This document shows, in pieces, positions 21,139 to 29,296 of a DNA stretch of 64,000 nt. Below the pieces are notes generated by a model. The model searched no databases. It had not been told where the DNA came from and saw nothing but the letters and a program-made list of their open reading frames with translations. This DNA comes from Mesorhizobium sp. WSM3862 (GTDB lineage: Bacteria; Pseudomonadota; Alphaproteobacteria; Rhizobiales; Rhizobiaceae), in assembly GCF_002294985.1 (NCBI RefSeq), contig NZ_NSGE01000003.1:744001-808000 (forward strand), in the 5' to 3' direction. A program made the position numbers and the translations under genes. The number at the start of each line of letters is the position of its first letter. Position 1 is the stretch's first letter.

Positions 21139-22059
21139 ATGACCCGGTCCGACGACAGCCGCTATCTCAGGGGCGGTCCGGTCGCCCAGCGCATCATCGC
21201 TTCGGTACGCGAGGAAGCGGCCATCGCCACAGCGGAAGGCTTCCCGCCGAAGCTGGTCTCGATCACCGTCGGCGACACCGACGCGGTCGACGTTTATGTG
21301 CGCAACCAGCGCGCCAAGGCCGGGCTTGCCGGCATCGGCTTCGAGGAACGGCGCTTTGCCGCCGACATCACCGCGGGCGAGCTGGAAGCCGCCATTCACG
21401 GCCTCAACGCCGATCCGCGCGTCACCGGTATCATCATCCAGCGGCCGGTGCCGGCGCATATCCCGATCAAGACGCTGCAGGCGGCGGTGCACCCGCTGAA
21501 GGACGTCGAGGGTATGCATCCGGCCTCGATCGGCAACATCGTCTACAACCAGCTCGATCTCGCGCCCTGCACGGCGGCCGCATCGGTCGAGCTTCTCAAG
21601 GAGACCGGCCTGGACCTCAAGGGGCTCGAGGTGGTGGTGGTCGGCCATTCCGAGATCGTCGGCAAGCCGATCGCCTTTCTGCTGATGAGCGAGGGGGCGA
21701 CGGTGACGGTGTGCCATCACATGACGCGCTCGGTGGCGGCGCATGCGCGGCGCGCGGATGCGCTGTTCGTCGCCGTCGGCAGGCCGCGGCTGATCAAGGC
21801 CGAGATGGTGAAGCCCGGCGCCTGCGTCATCGACATCGGCATCAATTCGGAAATCGGCCCGGACGGCGAGAGCCGCATCGTCGGCGATGTCGACACCGAG
21901 AGCGTCAAGGAAGTCGCCTCCTGGATCACGCCGGTGCCGGGCGGCGTCGGCCCGCTGACGGTGGCGATCCTGCTGCGCAACACCATGGTGGCGCTCAGCC
22001 GTCAGCGCGCGCTCTACCGCGCGACCTACGGTGTGGCGGACCAGCTGGCGGCTGAGTAG
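21139..22059 (+). CDS. FolD-family protein lacking the catalytic lysine
   Basis: A 306-residue member of the methylenetetrahydrofolate dehydrogenase/cyclohydrolase family. It aligns along the full length, including the NADP-binding VVVVGHSEIVGKPIAFLL and the C-terminal TPVPGGVGPLTVAILLRN. The canonical YVxxK segment is YVRNQRAK here, so the catalytic Lys (E. coli K54) is Gln57. The KDVDG motif is KDVEG, giving Glu124 for the catalytic Asp. The Gln of the VQLPLP motif is kept (IIQRPVPAH, Q101). It is probably a specialised dehydrogenase or a paralog with changed activity rather than a standard bifunctional FolD. ATG at 21139 was chosen over an upstream alternative start at 21055. It ends exactly where glcF, on the other strand, ends. 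Confidence 0.85.
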   Translation: MTRSDDSRYLRGGPVAQRIIASVREEAAIATAEGFPPKLVSITVGDTDAVDVYVRNQRAKAGLAGIGFEERRFAADITAGELEAAIHGLNADPRVTGIIIQRPVPAHIPIKTLQAAVHPLKDVEGMHPASIGNIVYNQLDLAPCTAAASVELLKETGLDLKGLEVVVVGHSEIVGKPIAFLLMSEGATVTVCHHMTRSVAAHARRADALFVAVGRPRLIKAEMVKPGACVIDIGINSEIGPDGESRIVGDVDTESVKEVASWITPVPGGVGPLTVAILLRNTMVALSRQRALYRATYGVADQLAAE

Positions 22060-23385
22060 CTATTCCGCGCCACCCAGGCTGCTCTCGGAAACGCCATCGG
22101 GCTTCGGGCCCCCATAGGCCCAGTCGAGCAATTTTATCGTGTGCACCACCGGCAGCTTGGCCGCGGACGCGATCTGTGTGATGCAGCCTATATTGCCGGT
22201 GGCAACGATTTCGGCGCCGGTCGCCTCGATATTTTTCACCTTGCGGTTGCGCAGCTTGGCCGAAATGTCGGGCTGCAGGATGTTGTAGGTGCCGGCCGAG
22301 CCGCAGCAGAGATGCCCCTCGCGCGGCTCGCGCACCATGAAGCCCGCCTTGGCCAAAAGCTCCTTCGGCTGACGGGTGATCTTCTGGCCGTGCTGCATCG
22401 AGCAGGCGGAATGATAGGCGACGATCGTGCCCGGCTTGCGCACCGGCTCGGGCAGGTCGAGGGCAGCGAGATATTCGGTGATGTCCTTAGCCAGCGCCGA
22501 GACACGAGCCGCCTTTTCCGCATAGGCCGGATCGACACGCAGCATGAAGCCGTAATCCTTGATCGTGGTGCCGCAACCGGACGCGGTGATGATGATGGCG
22601 TCGAGCCCGCCCTGGTCGACTGCGCGCATCCAGGCGTCGACATTTTGCCTGGCCGAAGCCAATGCCTGATCCTCACGGCCCATGTGATGCACAAGCGCGC
22701 CGCAGCAGCCCTCGCCTTCCGGCACCACGACCTCAACGCCGAGCCGCGTCAGCAAAGAGACGGTCGCCTCGTTGATGGCGGGATCGAGCACCGACTGGGC
22801 GCAACCGGTGAGGATGGCGACGCGGCCACGTTTCGTGCCCTGCCCGGCATGCACGGCGGGCGAGGCGATCGGCGATGCCGGCGGGATCGACGACGGCGCA
22901 AGCTTCAGCATGGCGGCGACCGGCTTCAGGGTCGGCAGCTTTTCCAACAGGCCGATCAATGGCCGGCCGAGTCCGGCGAGCTTCAGCGCGGCGCGGAAGC
23001 GGCCCGGATAGGGCAGCACGAAAGCCAGCATGGCGCGGGTCAGCCGGTCGAGCAGCGGCCGTCTGTAGGTCTGCTCGATGTGGGCGCGGGCATGATCGAC
23101 CAGATGCATGTAATTCACGCCTGACGGGCATGTCGTCATGCAGGCAAGGCAGGAGAGGCAGCGGTCGATATGGGTGACGATCTCCTTGTCCGCCGGCCGG
23201 CCGTTCTCCAGCATATCCTTGATGAGATAGATGCGGCCGCGCGGCGAATCCAGCTCGTTGCCGAGCGTTACATAGGTCGGGCAGGTAGCGGTGCAGAAGC
23301 CGCAATGCACGCATTTGCGCAAGATCTTCTCCGATTCCGCGACATGCGGGTCAGCGAGCTGCGCGGCTGAAAAATTGGTCTGCAC
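22060..23385 (-). CDS. glcF: Glycolate oxidase iron-sulfur subunit
   Basis: The electron-transfer subunit of the membrane-associated glycolate oxidase GlcDEF, which oxidises glycolate to glyoxylate. The 441-residue protein has two 4Fe-4S clusters (CVHCGFCTATCPTY near residue 26 and CLSCLACMTTCPSGVNY near residue 76). Two CCG domains follow (GEGCCGALVHHMG and GHLCCGSAGTYN). The start is GTG, supported by AAGGA upstream and by the family's usual opening QTNF. It is last in the order glcD-glcE-DUF4870-glcF; a 69-base gap before it holds an interspersed palindrome. Confidence 0.95.
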   Translation of the reverse strand: MQTNFSAAQLADPHVAESEKILRKCVHCGFCTATCPTYVTLGNELDSPRGRIYLIKDMLENGRPADKEIVTHIDRCLSCLACMTTCPSGVNYMHLVDHARAHIEQTYRRPLLDRLTRAMLAFVLPYPGRFRAALKLAGLGRPLIGLLEKLPTLKPVAAMLKLAPSSIPPASPIASPAVHAGQGTKRGRVAILTGCAQSVLDPAINEATVSLLTRLGVEVVVPEGEGCCGALVHHMGREDQALASARQNVDAWMRAVDQGGLDAIIITASGCGTTIKDYGFMLRVDPAYAEKAARVSALAKDITEYLAALDLPEPVRKPGTIVAYHSACSMQHGQKITRQPKELLAKAGFMVREPREGHLCCGSAGTYNILQPDISAKLRNRKVKNIEATGAEIVATGNIGCITQIASAAKLPVVHTIKLLDWAYGGPKPDGVSESSLGGAE

Positions 23386-23407
23386 GAAAAATGTCCTTAT
23401 CGTCTAA

Positions 23408-23452
23408 GCATGATCTTTTCCGCAAACCGGTTTCCACTTTGCTGGATCATGC
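23408..23452. repeat. Interspersed palindrome, type B, inside the glc operon
   Basis: Arms GCATGATC (23408-23415) and GATCATGC (23445-23452) flank a TTTTCCGCAAACCGGTTTCC core, a repeat type common in Rhizobiales. It sits between the membrane-protein gene and glcF. Confidence 0.75.
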
Positions 23453-23454
23453 TC

Positions 23455-23844
23455 TCATTGACCGAGAAGCCAGCTTTGCGGGTCCCTGATCGGCTCGCCA
23501 CGCTGCAGCGCCTGCAGGCCGAGAATGCAGCGGACGATGAACCAGACGGCAACCGCAAACATCAGCAGGAAGCCGATCGCGAGCATCATCAGGACCACCG
23601 AGATCAGCGCGTAGAGAAGGCCGATCCAGAACGTCCTGATCAGGAATGTGTAGTGGCTTTCGACATAGCCGCCCGCCTTGCCGCGATTGATGTAGGCGAG
23701 GACGATTCCGATAATGCCGGTGACGCCAACGACAAGGCTGGCGAGATAGAGAATGTAGATGACCAGCGCGTTGGTCTGGCCCGGCTCAAGCCAGCGATCG
23801 GTCTGGCGCGAGCCGCTGCCCGGGCCTGGATTGGCATTGCTCAT
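23455..23844 (-). CDS. DUF4870/Tic20-like membrane protein in the glc operon
   Basis: A 129-residue inner-membrane protein with three to four hydrophobic helices (ALVIYILYLASLVVGVTGII, FWIGLLYALISVVLMMLAIG, LLMFAVAVWFIVRCILGLQAL) and a soluble N-terminus. The pattern with YVESHYTFLIRTFW is that of DUF4870-type proteins. Its ATG overlaps the glcE stop by four bases (ATGA), so it is translationally coupled to a glycolate oxidase subunit. A role as membrane anchor or quinone-side partner of GlcDEF is an attractive inference, but it may only share the transcript. Confidence 0.8.
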   Translation of the reverse strand: MSNANPGPGSGSRQTDRWLEPGQTNALVIYILYLASLVVGVTGIIGIVLAYINRGKAGGYVESHYTFLIRTFWIGLLYALISVVLMMLAIGFLLMFAVAVWFIVRCILGLQALQRGEPIRDPQSWLLGQ

Positions 23845-25097
23845 GGTGCTGCTCCCTCCGTTGACTGAGGAAGAGTAGCAGAGCTGGAAGTAGGCGCCAT
23901 GCGGCCGGGGTTGAGAATGTGCTTCGGGTCAAACTCGGCCTTGACCCGCGCGGAAAGCGCCGCCAGATGCGGCGGTTGCGGTTCAAAAACGGGGAGCGCC
24001 GCGCGATGCGAGGCAGACGCGCGCGCCAGCGTCGCGTGGCCGCCGCCATATTTGCGAATAAGACCGCGCAGCAGTTCCGCCTCCGGGTCGTCCTCGCGCA
24101 TCGAAAGCCACACCAGCCCGCCCTGCCAATCATAGAAGGCATCGACCGCCGCCTGCATGCGCAGCGCCATCACCATGTGATGGGCCTCAGACGGCGGCAT
24201 CGAGACGCGCCAGACCGGCCCTGCGGCACCATCGGCGAAGGGCGCGCAGTCGCGGATGTCGCGCCAGATCGCCTTCGACGCTTCGCCGGCAATTTCCTGC
24301 AGCGGGCCGGCCTTGCTGAGCAGGTTTCGCAATGCCTCGGCACGGTAGACGACCGAGGGGCCAAAGCCTTCGACGCGCAGCAGCGTCGCGGCATCGCTGC
24401 CGAGATGGCCGGCGGCGACGCGCGCGGCGATCCGCTCGGGCAGGTGCGCGGCGCTCGAGACCTCGGCGCTGGAGCCCAGCGCCAGCGCCATGGCCGCAAC
24501 GGCAGCATCGTCGAGCAGGCCTCGAATGGCCAAAGTCACCTCGGTTTCCGCCGCCGGCAGCACCTTGAAGGTGACGTCGGTCAGCACGGCAAGCGTGCCC
24601 CAGCTCCCCGCCATCAGCTTGGAAAGGTCGTAGCCGGTGACGTTCTTGACGACGCGGCCACCCGACTTGAAGGCTTCGCCGCGGCCGGAAACCGCCGATA
24701 TGCCGAGAATGTGGTCGCGTGCCGCACCCGCCTTGAGCCGGCGCGGACCGGATAGGTTCGAAGCCAGCACGCCGCCCAGCGTTCCCTTACCCGGCTCGCC
24801 GCCGAGCAGCGGCCCGTAATCCATCGGCTCGAAGGCGAATTGCTGGCCGTTCTCGGCAAGCAGTTTTTCGACTTCGGTGAGTGGCGTGCCGGCGCGTGCC
24901 GAAAGCACCAGCTCGGCCGGCTCGTAGAGCGTGACCCCGGTGAGCGTCGACAGGTCGAGCGTATGCTCGGTCTGCAGCGGCCGGCCAATGCCGCGCTTGG
25001 AGCCATGGCCGAGGATTTCGAGCGGGCTTTCCTCCGCGGCGGCCCATTGGATGGTGGAGAGGACTTCGGCGGGGGTGCATGGGGTGAAGGTGGTCAT
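23841..25097 (-). CDS. glcE: Glycolate oxidase FAD-binding subunit
   Basis: A 418-residue FAD-dependent subunit of glycolate oxidase. The N-terminal FAD-binding type 4 domain shows EILGHGSKRGIGRP, VLSARAGTPLTEVE and GGVLASNLSGPRRL, followed by the GRVVKNVTGYDLSKL segment typical of GlcE. ATG at 25097 has CCGGAGATTAC upstream. It lies 64 bases after glcD and overlaps the next gene by four bases. Confidence 0.95.
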   Translation of the reverse strand: MTTFTPCTPAEVLSTIQWAAAEESPLEILGHGSKRGIGRPLQTEHTLDLSTLTGVTLYEPAELVLSARAGTPLTEVEKLLAENGQQFAFEPMDYGPLLGGEPGKGTLGGVLASNLSGPRRLKAGAARDHILGISAVSGRGEAFKSGGRVVKNVTGYDLSKLMAGSWGTLAVLTDVTFKVLPAAETEVTLAIRGLLDDAAVAAMALALGSSAEVSSAAHLPERIAARVAAGHLGSDAATLLRVEGFGPSVVYRAEALRNLLSKAGPLQEIAGEASKAIWRDIRDCAPFADGAAGPVWRVSMPPSEAHHMVMALRMQAAVDAFYDWQGGLVWLSMREDDPEAELLRGLIRKYGGGHATLARASASHRAALPVFEPQPPHLAALSARVKAEFDPKHILNPGRMAPTSSSATLPQSTEGAAP

Positions 25098-25161
25098 TGT
25101 AATCTCCGGTTCCTCGCCCCCGCGAAGCGGGGAGAGAAACCCAAGTTCTGGGACGTTCCCA

Positions 25162-26658
25162 TCAAAACCTCGGAATGTCCGGAAACGCCACCTGGCCCCG
25201 ATGCACGTGCATGCGTCCGAGCTCGGCGCAGCGGCGGAGCTGCGGGAAGACCTTGCCGGGGTTGAGCAGATGGCTGGGGTCGAAGGCGCATTTGACGCGC
25301 ATTTGCTGGTCGAGATCGACCTGGTTGAACATTTCGGGCATCAGGTCGCGCTTCTCGACGCCGACGCCATGCTCGCCCGTGAGCACGCCGCCGACCTCGA
25401 CACACAGCCGCAAAATGTCGGCGCCGAAACGCTCGGCCTTGTCGAGCTCTCCCGGCACGTTCGCATCGTAGAGGATCAGCGGGTGCAAATTGCCGTCGCC
25501 GGCATGGAAGACGTTGGCGACGCCCAGCCCGTATTTTTCGGAGAGATCGCGCATGCCGGCGAGCACCCTTGGCAACTCCTTGCGCGGGATGGTGCCGTCC
25601 ATGCAGTAATAGTCGGGCGAGATGCGGCCGACGGCCGGGAAGGCCGCCTTGCGTCCGGCCCAGAAGCTCAGCCGCTCCTGCTCCGACTGCGAGATGCGGC
25701 AGGTGGTCGAGCCGTTGCGGTAGGCGATCGCCTCGACAAGACCGATCAGATGATCGACCTCGACGCTCGGCCCGTCGAGCTCGACGATCAGCAGCGCCTC
25801 GACATCGAGCGGATAGCCGGCATGGACGAAATCCTCGGCCGCGTGGATCGCCGGGCGATCCATCATCTCCATGCCGCCCGGGATGATGCCGGCGCCGATG
25901 ATGTCGGCGACGCATTGGCCGCCCTGCTCGCTGGTCGGAAAGCCGATCAACAGCGCGCGTGCCGTCTCCGGCTTCTTCAGGATGCGCACCGTCACCTCGG
26001 TGACGACGCCGAGCAGGCCTTCCGAACCGGTCATGACGCCGAGCAGGTCATAGCCTTCCTGATCGAGATGGCTGCCGCCGAGCCGCACCACCTCGCCATT
26101 CATCAGCACCATCTGGATGCCCAGCACATTGTTGGCGGTAAGCCCGTATTTCAGGCAATGCACGCCGCCGGAATTCTCCGCGACATTGCCGCCGATCGAG
26201 CAGGCGATCTGGGAGGATGGATCGGGGGCGTAGTAAAAGCCCTCGTGCTCGACGGCGGTGGTGATGCCGAGATTGGTGACGCCCGGCTGGGCGACGACGA
26301 CACGGTTCGGATAGTCGATCGCGAGGATGCGGTTGAAGCGGCTCATCACCAGAAGCACGGCATCCTCGAGCGGCAGCGCGCCGCCCGACAGCGACGTGCC
26401 GGAACCGCGCGGCACGACGCGGATGTTGCGCTCGTTGCAATATTTCAGCACGCGGGAGACCTGCGCCACCGTCTCGGGCAGCACGACGACGAGCGGCAGT
26501 TGGCGGTAGGCGGTCAGGCCGTCGCTCTCGAAGGCGCGCATCTCGGTGGCCGTATCGACAACGCCCTCGCCCGGCACGATGATGCGCATGTCGGCGACGA
26601 TCTCGGCGCGCTTGCGCAGCGTCCCGGCATCTGGCTTGGGCATGGCAAGGCCGGACAT
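25162..26658 (-). CDS. glcD: Glycolate oxidase FAD-linked subunit
   Basis: The catalytic subunit that oxidises glycolate (and often D-lactate) to the 2-oxo acid. FAD-binding type 4 motifs are VVPRGSGTSLSGGALP, GNVAENSGGVHCLKYGLT and the C-terminal GEHGVGVEKRDLMPEMF with HAGDGNLHPLILYD. I take the ATG at 26658 (498 residues) because GGAGGAGGC lies just upstream; the longer frame to 26685 has no such site. A 23-base palindrome at 26677-26699, matching one upstream of the GntR gene, lies at the expected operator position. Confidence 0.96.
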   Translation of the reverse strand: MSGLAMPKPDAGTLRKRAEIVADMRIIVPGEGVVDTATEMRAFESDGLTAYRQLPLVVVLPETVAQVSRVLKYCNERNIRVVPRGSGTSLSGGALPLEDAVLLVMSRFNRILAIDYPNRVVVAQPGVTNLGITTAVEHEGFYYAPDPSSQIACSIGGNVAENSGGVHCLKYGLTANNVLGIQMVLMNGEVVRLGGSHLDQEGYDLLGVMTGSEGLLGVVTEVTVRILKKPETARALLIGFPTSEQGGQCVADIIGAGIIPGGMEMMDRPAIHAAEDFVHAGYPLDVEALLIVELDGPSVEVDHLIGLVEAIAYRNGSTTCRISQSEQERLSFWAGRKAAFPAVGRISPDYYCMDGTIPRKELPRVLAGMRDLSEKYGLGVANVFHAGDGNLHPLILYDANVPGELDKAERFGADILRLCVEVGGVLTGEHGVGVEKRDLMPEMFNQVDLDQQMRVKCAFDPSHLLNPGKVFPQLRRCAELGRMHVHRGQVAFPDIPRF

Positions 26659-26944
26659 CGAAGCCTCCTCCACTCGACTGGTCAAAATCTTTTACCAGCC
26701 GGGAGCATTCCTTGCAAACGCTGCTTTGGTCGAAATCGGATGGCGAACGACGGCCGAGCTTTCGCAGCGGCAATCTGCCGCTGGCTTCTGCCCGCTTGAG
26801 GGACCCTCGAGGGGAGATGGCCGCGAAGCGGTCAGGGGTTCGCCTCACGTAATCGCCGGCTCGTCTGGCGTCGAGGAAGATCCTGGAGCTTCTCGCGCCG
26901 CGGCCCTCTGTTGTCTTCGGGAAATCTCCCGGTCGAGGGGAAGT
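26659..26944. other. Upstream region of glcD
   Basis: This 286-base gap holds the glcD ribosome binding site, the palindrome at 26677-26699 and, to its right, the 3' end of the DUF3422 gene, also transcribed to the left. No small gene is supported. Confidence 0.4.
26677..26699. promoter_or_regulatory. Candidate GntR operator upstream of glcD
   Basis: An interrupted palindrome with arms CTGGT and ACCAG around an AT-rich centre (CTGGTCAAAA ... TTTTACCAG). Its ACTGGTCAAA half-site is identical to one half of the palindrome at 28391-28413 read on the other strand; 17 of 23 positions match overall. It begins 19 bases upstream of the glcD ATG, where binding would block transcription or translation initiation. 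Confidence 0.55.
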
Positions 26945-28261
26945 TTACTCGCCCGGATGCTTGGCCGGCTCGGAGTGCATCTTGCGCACGCGGCGCACGC
27001 CCCACCAGACGAGCAGGATGGCGACCGGCACCGAAGCCGCGGTGACGACTTCCGGCGGGAAGGCATGGCCGAAGCTCGACGCGCCTTTGGCGACATAGCC
27101 GATGAGGCCGACGACATAATAAGAGACGGCAGCGACGGAGAGGCCTTCGACCGTCTGCTGCAGGCGCAACTGCAGCCTGGCGCGATTGTTCATCGAGGCC
27201 AGCAGGTCGCGGTTCTGCTTCTCGACGTCGACATCGACCCAGGTGCGCAGCAACGTGGTGGCGCGGGTGAGTTTTCGCGAGAGGTTCGCCTGGCGCTCCT
27301 CCACCGAGCGGCAGGTTCGCATCGCCGGCGCCATGCGCCGTTGCAGGAAGCCTGCCCAGGTGTCGTAGCCCTGTACCGACTCCTCATCCAGCGCCTCCAA
27401 CCGCTCGCTGACGATGCCGTCATAGGCGCGGCTGGCGCCGAAACGGTAGAGGCTGGATGCCGCATCGGCCTCCAATTCGGCGGCAAGTTCGGTGAGGTCG
27501 GCGAGCAAGGTCTGGCTGTCGCGGGTCTCGGCCGCCTTCATTTCAAGCGTCGTCTGCGCCAGCCGGTCCTCGATGCGGCGGGCGCGGCCAGACAGCGTCA
27601 GCGCCAGCGGCAGGCCAAGCATGGCAAGCGTCCGGTAGGTCTCGATGTCGATCAGCCGTTGCGACAAGGCGCCGGTGCTCGCCGGCGTCAGGCCGCGGTC
27701 GAGCACCAGCATGCGGGTCAGCCCGTCGCCATCCTGGCGAAAGTCCGTGACGATGGCCGCCGCACCGCGCTCGACCAGCGAATAGCAGAGGCTGGTCGGA
27801 TCGAAGCCGGCGATCAGCTTCTCGCTCGCCTGCGTCCATTTGCGGATTTCGAGCCGGATGCCGGAAATCACCGTTCCCGGCGGCGAGAAGCCGTTGCCGA
27901 AGGGCGAATCCTCCTGGCCCCGGCTGCTTTCGGCCAGCGGCCCTTCCCAGAGATAGGTCGAGAACTCCGTATGCCGTTCCCAGCGCAAGGTGCCCTTGCC
28001 CCATTTCATGGCATGGTGGCGGGCATGGCGTTCGGGCGCTGCGATGCCCAAGCGCCGCGACAGGTCCGACAGCACGGCAAGGTCGACGGCCGAGCCGCCT
28101 TCGGTCATGAAGGAGAGTTGGATGAGCACGCGCGGCTTCTCGACCAGCGGGTGCGGACGAGCATGGACCTCGCCTAGCGCGCCGGGGCGACCCTCATGGG
28201 CCGGAAAGCCCATGACGCTGCCCTGGGCGCGCGGCTGGAATTCGAGATTGGCGTCCGACAC
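26945..28261 (-). CDS. DUF3422 family membrane protein
   Basis: A 438-residue protein of unknown function found widely in alphaproteobacteria. It opens with FPAHEGRPGALGEVHARPHP and HHAMKWGKGTLRWERHTEFS, typical of DUF3422, and has coiled-coil-like stretches (SRKLTRATTLLRTWVDVDVE) before two C-terminal hydrophobic helices (AAVSYYVVGLIGYVAKG, AASVPVAILLVWWGVRRV). I place the start at a GTG (28261) because CAGGGGGACC lies upstream; a longer frame begins with TTG at 28336. It lies between glcD and the regulator gene, and could share control with either. Confidence 0.85.
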   Translation of the reverse strand: MSDANLEFQPRAQGSVMGFPAHEGRPGALGEVHARPHPLVEKPRVLIQLSFMTEGGSAVDLAVLSDLSRRLGIAAPERHARHHAMKWGKGTLRWERHTEFSTYLWEGPLAESSRGQEDSPFGNGFSPPGTVISGIRLEIRKWTQASEKLIAGFDPTSLCYSLVERGAAAIVTDFRQDGDGLTRMLVLDRGLTPASTGALSQRLIDIETYRTLAMLGLPLALTLSGRARRIEDRLAQTTLEMKAAETRDSQTLLADLTELAAELEADAASSLYRFGASRAYDGIVSERLEALDEESVQGYDTWAGFLQRRMAPAMRTCRSVEERQANLSRKLTRATTLLRTWVDVDVEKQNRDLLASMNNRARLQLRLQQTVEGLSVAAVSYYVVGLIGYVAKGASSFGHAFPPEVVTAASVPVAILLVWWGVRRVRKMHSEPAKHPGE

Positions 28262-28390
28262 GGCTGGTCCCCCTGGTTTCGACCCTTCGTGCAATCGCGT
28301 TGTCTTGCGGCAATCGGCAGGGGCCGTAAACAGCAAATTTCAGCTGCAGCCGATTCACAGAGCCGCCGGGGAGTCGACCTGATTCGGCGA

Positions 28391-28413
28391 ATTGGATAAA
28401 TAATTTGACCAGT
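28391..28413. promoter_or_regulatory. Candidate GntR operator upstream of its own gene
   Basis: An AT-rich imperfect palindrome (ATTGGATAAAT, central A, ATTTGACCAGT). Read on the minus strand it starts ACTGGTCAAA, the same ten bases as the glcD-proximal palindrome at 26677. It lies between the DUF3422 and GntR starts, suggesting autoregulation. Confidence 0.55.
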
Positions 28414-28469
28414 TGGCGACGGAGGCTTAGATCTGCGCGACATCCATTCCGTTTCCAGGCGCGCTTCCA

Positions 28470-29273
28470 TTGAGCGATATCTTCTCCAGGATCGAGCATT
28501 CGCGCACCGCCGACGAGGTGGTGCAGCAGATCGAGAGCCTGATACTCGAGGGCGTGCTGCGCACCGGCGACCGGCTGCCGGGCGAGCGCGAGCTGGCGCG
28601 TCAGTTCGACGTGTCGCGGCCGATCCTGCGCGACGCGCTGAAGGCGCTGGAAGGACGCGGGCTGCTGACCACCAGACCGGGCGGCGGCACGCATGTCGCC
28701 GACGTCATCGGCCAGCTTTTCACCAAGCCGGTGACCGATCTGATCTCGATGCACCGCAAGGCGGTGACCGACTATCTCGAATACCGGCGCGAGGTCGAGG
28801 CAATCGCGGCCGAATACGCGGCGCGGCGAGCGACGCCCGAGGATCTGGCGCTGCTCGACCGCATCATGGCGCGCATGGACGAGGCGCACCGTACCGGCGA
28901 CTTCGACGACGAGGCGGAAATCGACGTCGAATTCCACCACGCGGTCTGCGAATGCGCTCACAACATCATCCTCCTGCACACGCTGCGCTCCTGCTACCGG
29001 CTGCTCTCCGAGGGCGTGTTCCAGAACCGGTTGCTGGTCTTCACCGTGCCCGGCGCGCGCGAGGCGTTGCTTGAGCAGCACCGGGCAATCCACGCCGCGA
29101 TCAAGGCGGCGGATCCTGCCGCCGCCCGCAAGGCGGCGATGGACCACATTACCTATGTCGAGCGCTCCATGGCTGAGGCCGAGCGCAGCGGCGACTGGCA
29201 GCGCGTGTCACGGCTGAGGCTCAGGCAGCGCTCGGAAGCCGGCGACATCGAACCGACACGCAAACGCTCCTAA
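28470..29273 (+). CDS. GntR/FCD-family regulator (LldR/GlcC-like)
   Basis: A 267-residue FadR-subfamily regulator. The N-terminal winged helix (ESLILEGVLRTGDRLPGERE, then LARQFDVSRPILRDALKALE) is followed by an all-helical FCD ligand domain with candidate metal/ligand residues (EIDVEFHHAVCECAHN). The start must be a TTG at 28470: in-frame stops occur just upstream and no ATG precedes the conserved helix. LldR and GlcC respond to lactate and glycolate. Its place between glcDEF and lldD, and matching palindromes upstream of glcD and of itself, suggest it controls both hydroxy-acid oxidases. Confidence 0.85.
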   Translation: MSDIFSRIEHSRTADEVVQQIESLILEGVLRTGDRLPGERELARQFDVSRPILRDALKALEGRGLLTTRPGGGTHVADVIGQLFTKPVTDLISMHRKAVTDYLEYRREVEAIAAEYAARRATPEDLALLDRIMARMDEAHRTGDFDDEAEIDVEFHHAVCECAHNIILLHTLRSCYRLLSEGVFQNRLLVFTVPGAREALLEQHRAIHAAIKAADPAAARKAAMDHITYVERSMAEAERSGDWQRVSRLRLRQRSEAGDIEPTRKRS

Positions 29274-29296
29274 GCACTGATCACGCGGGGACTACC

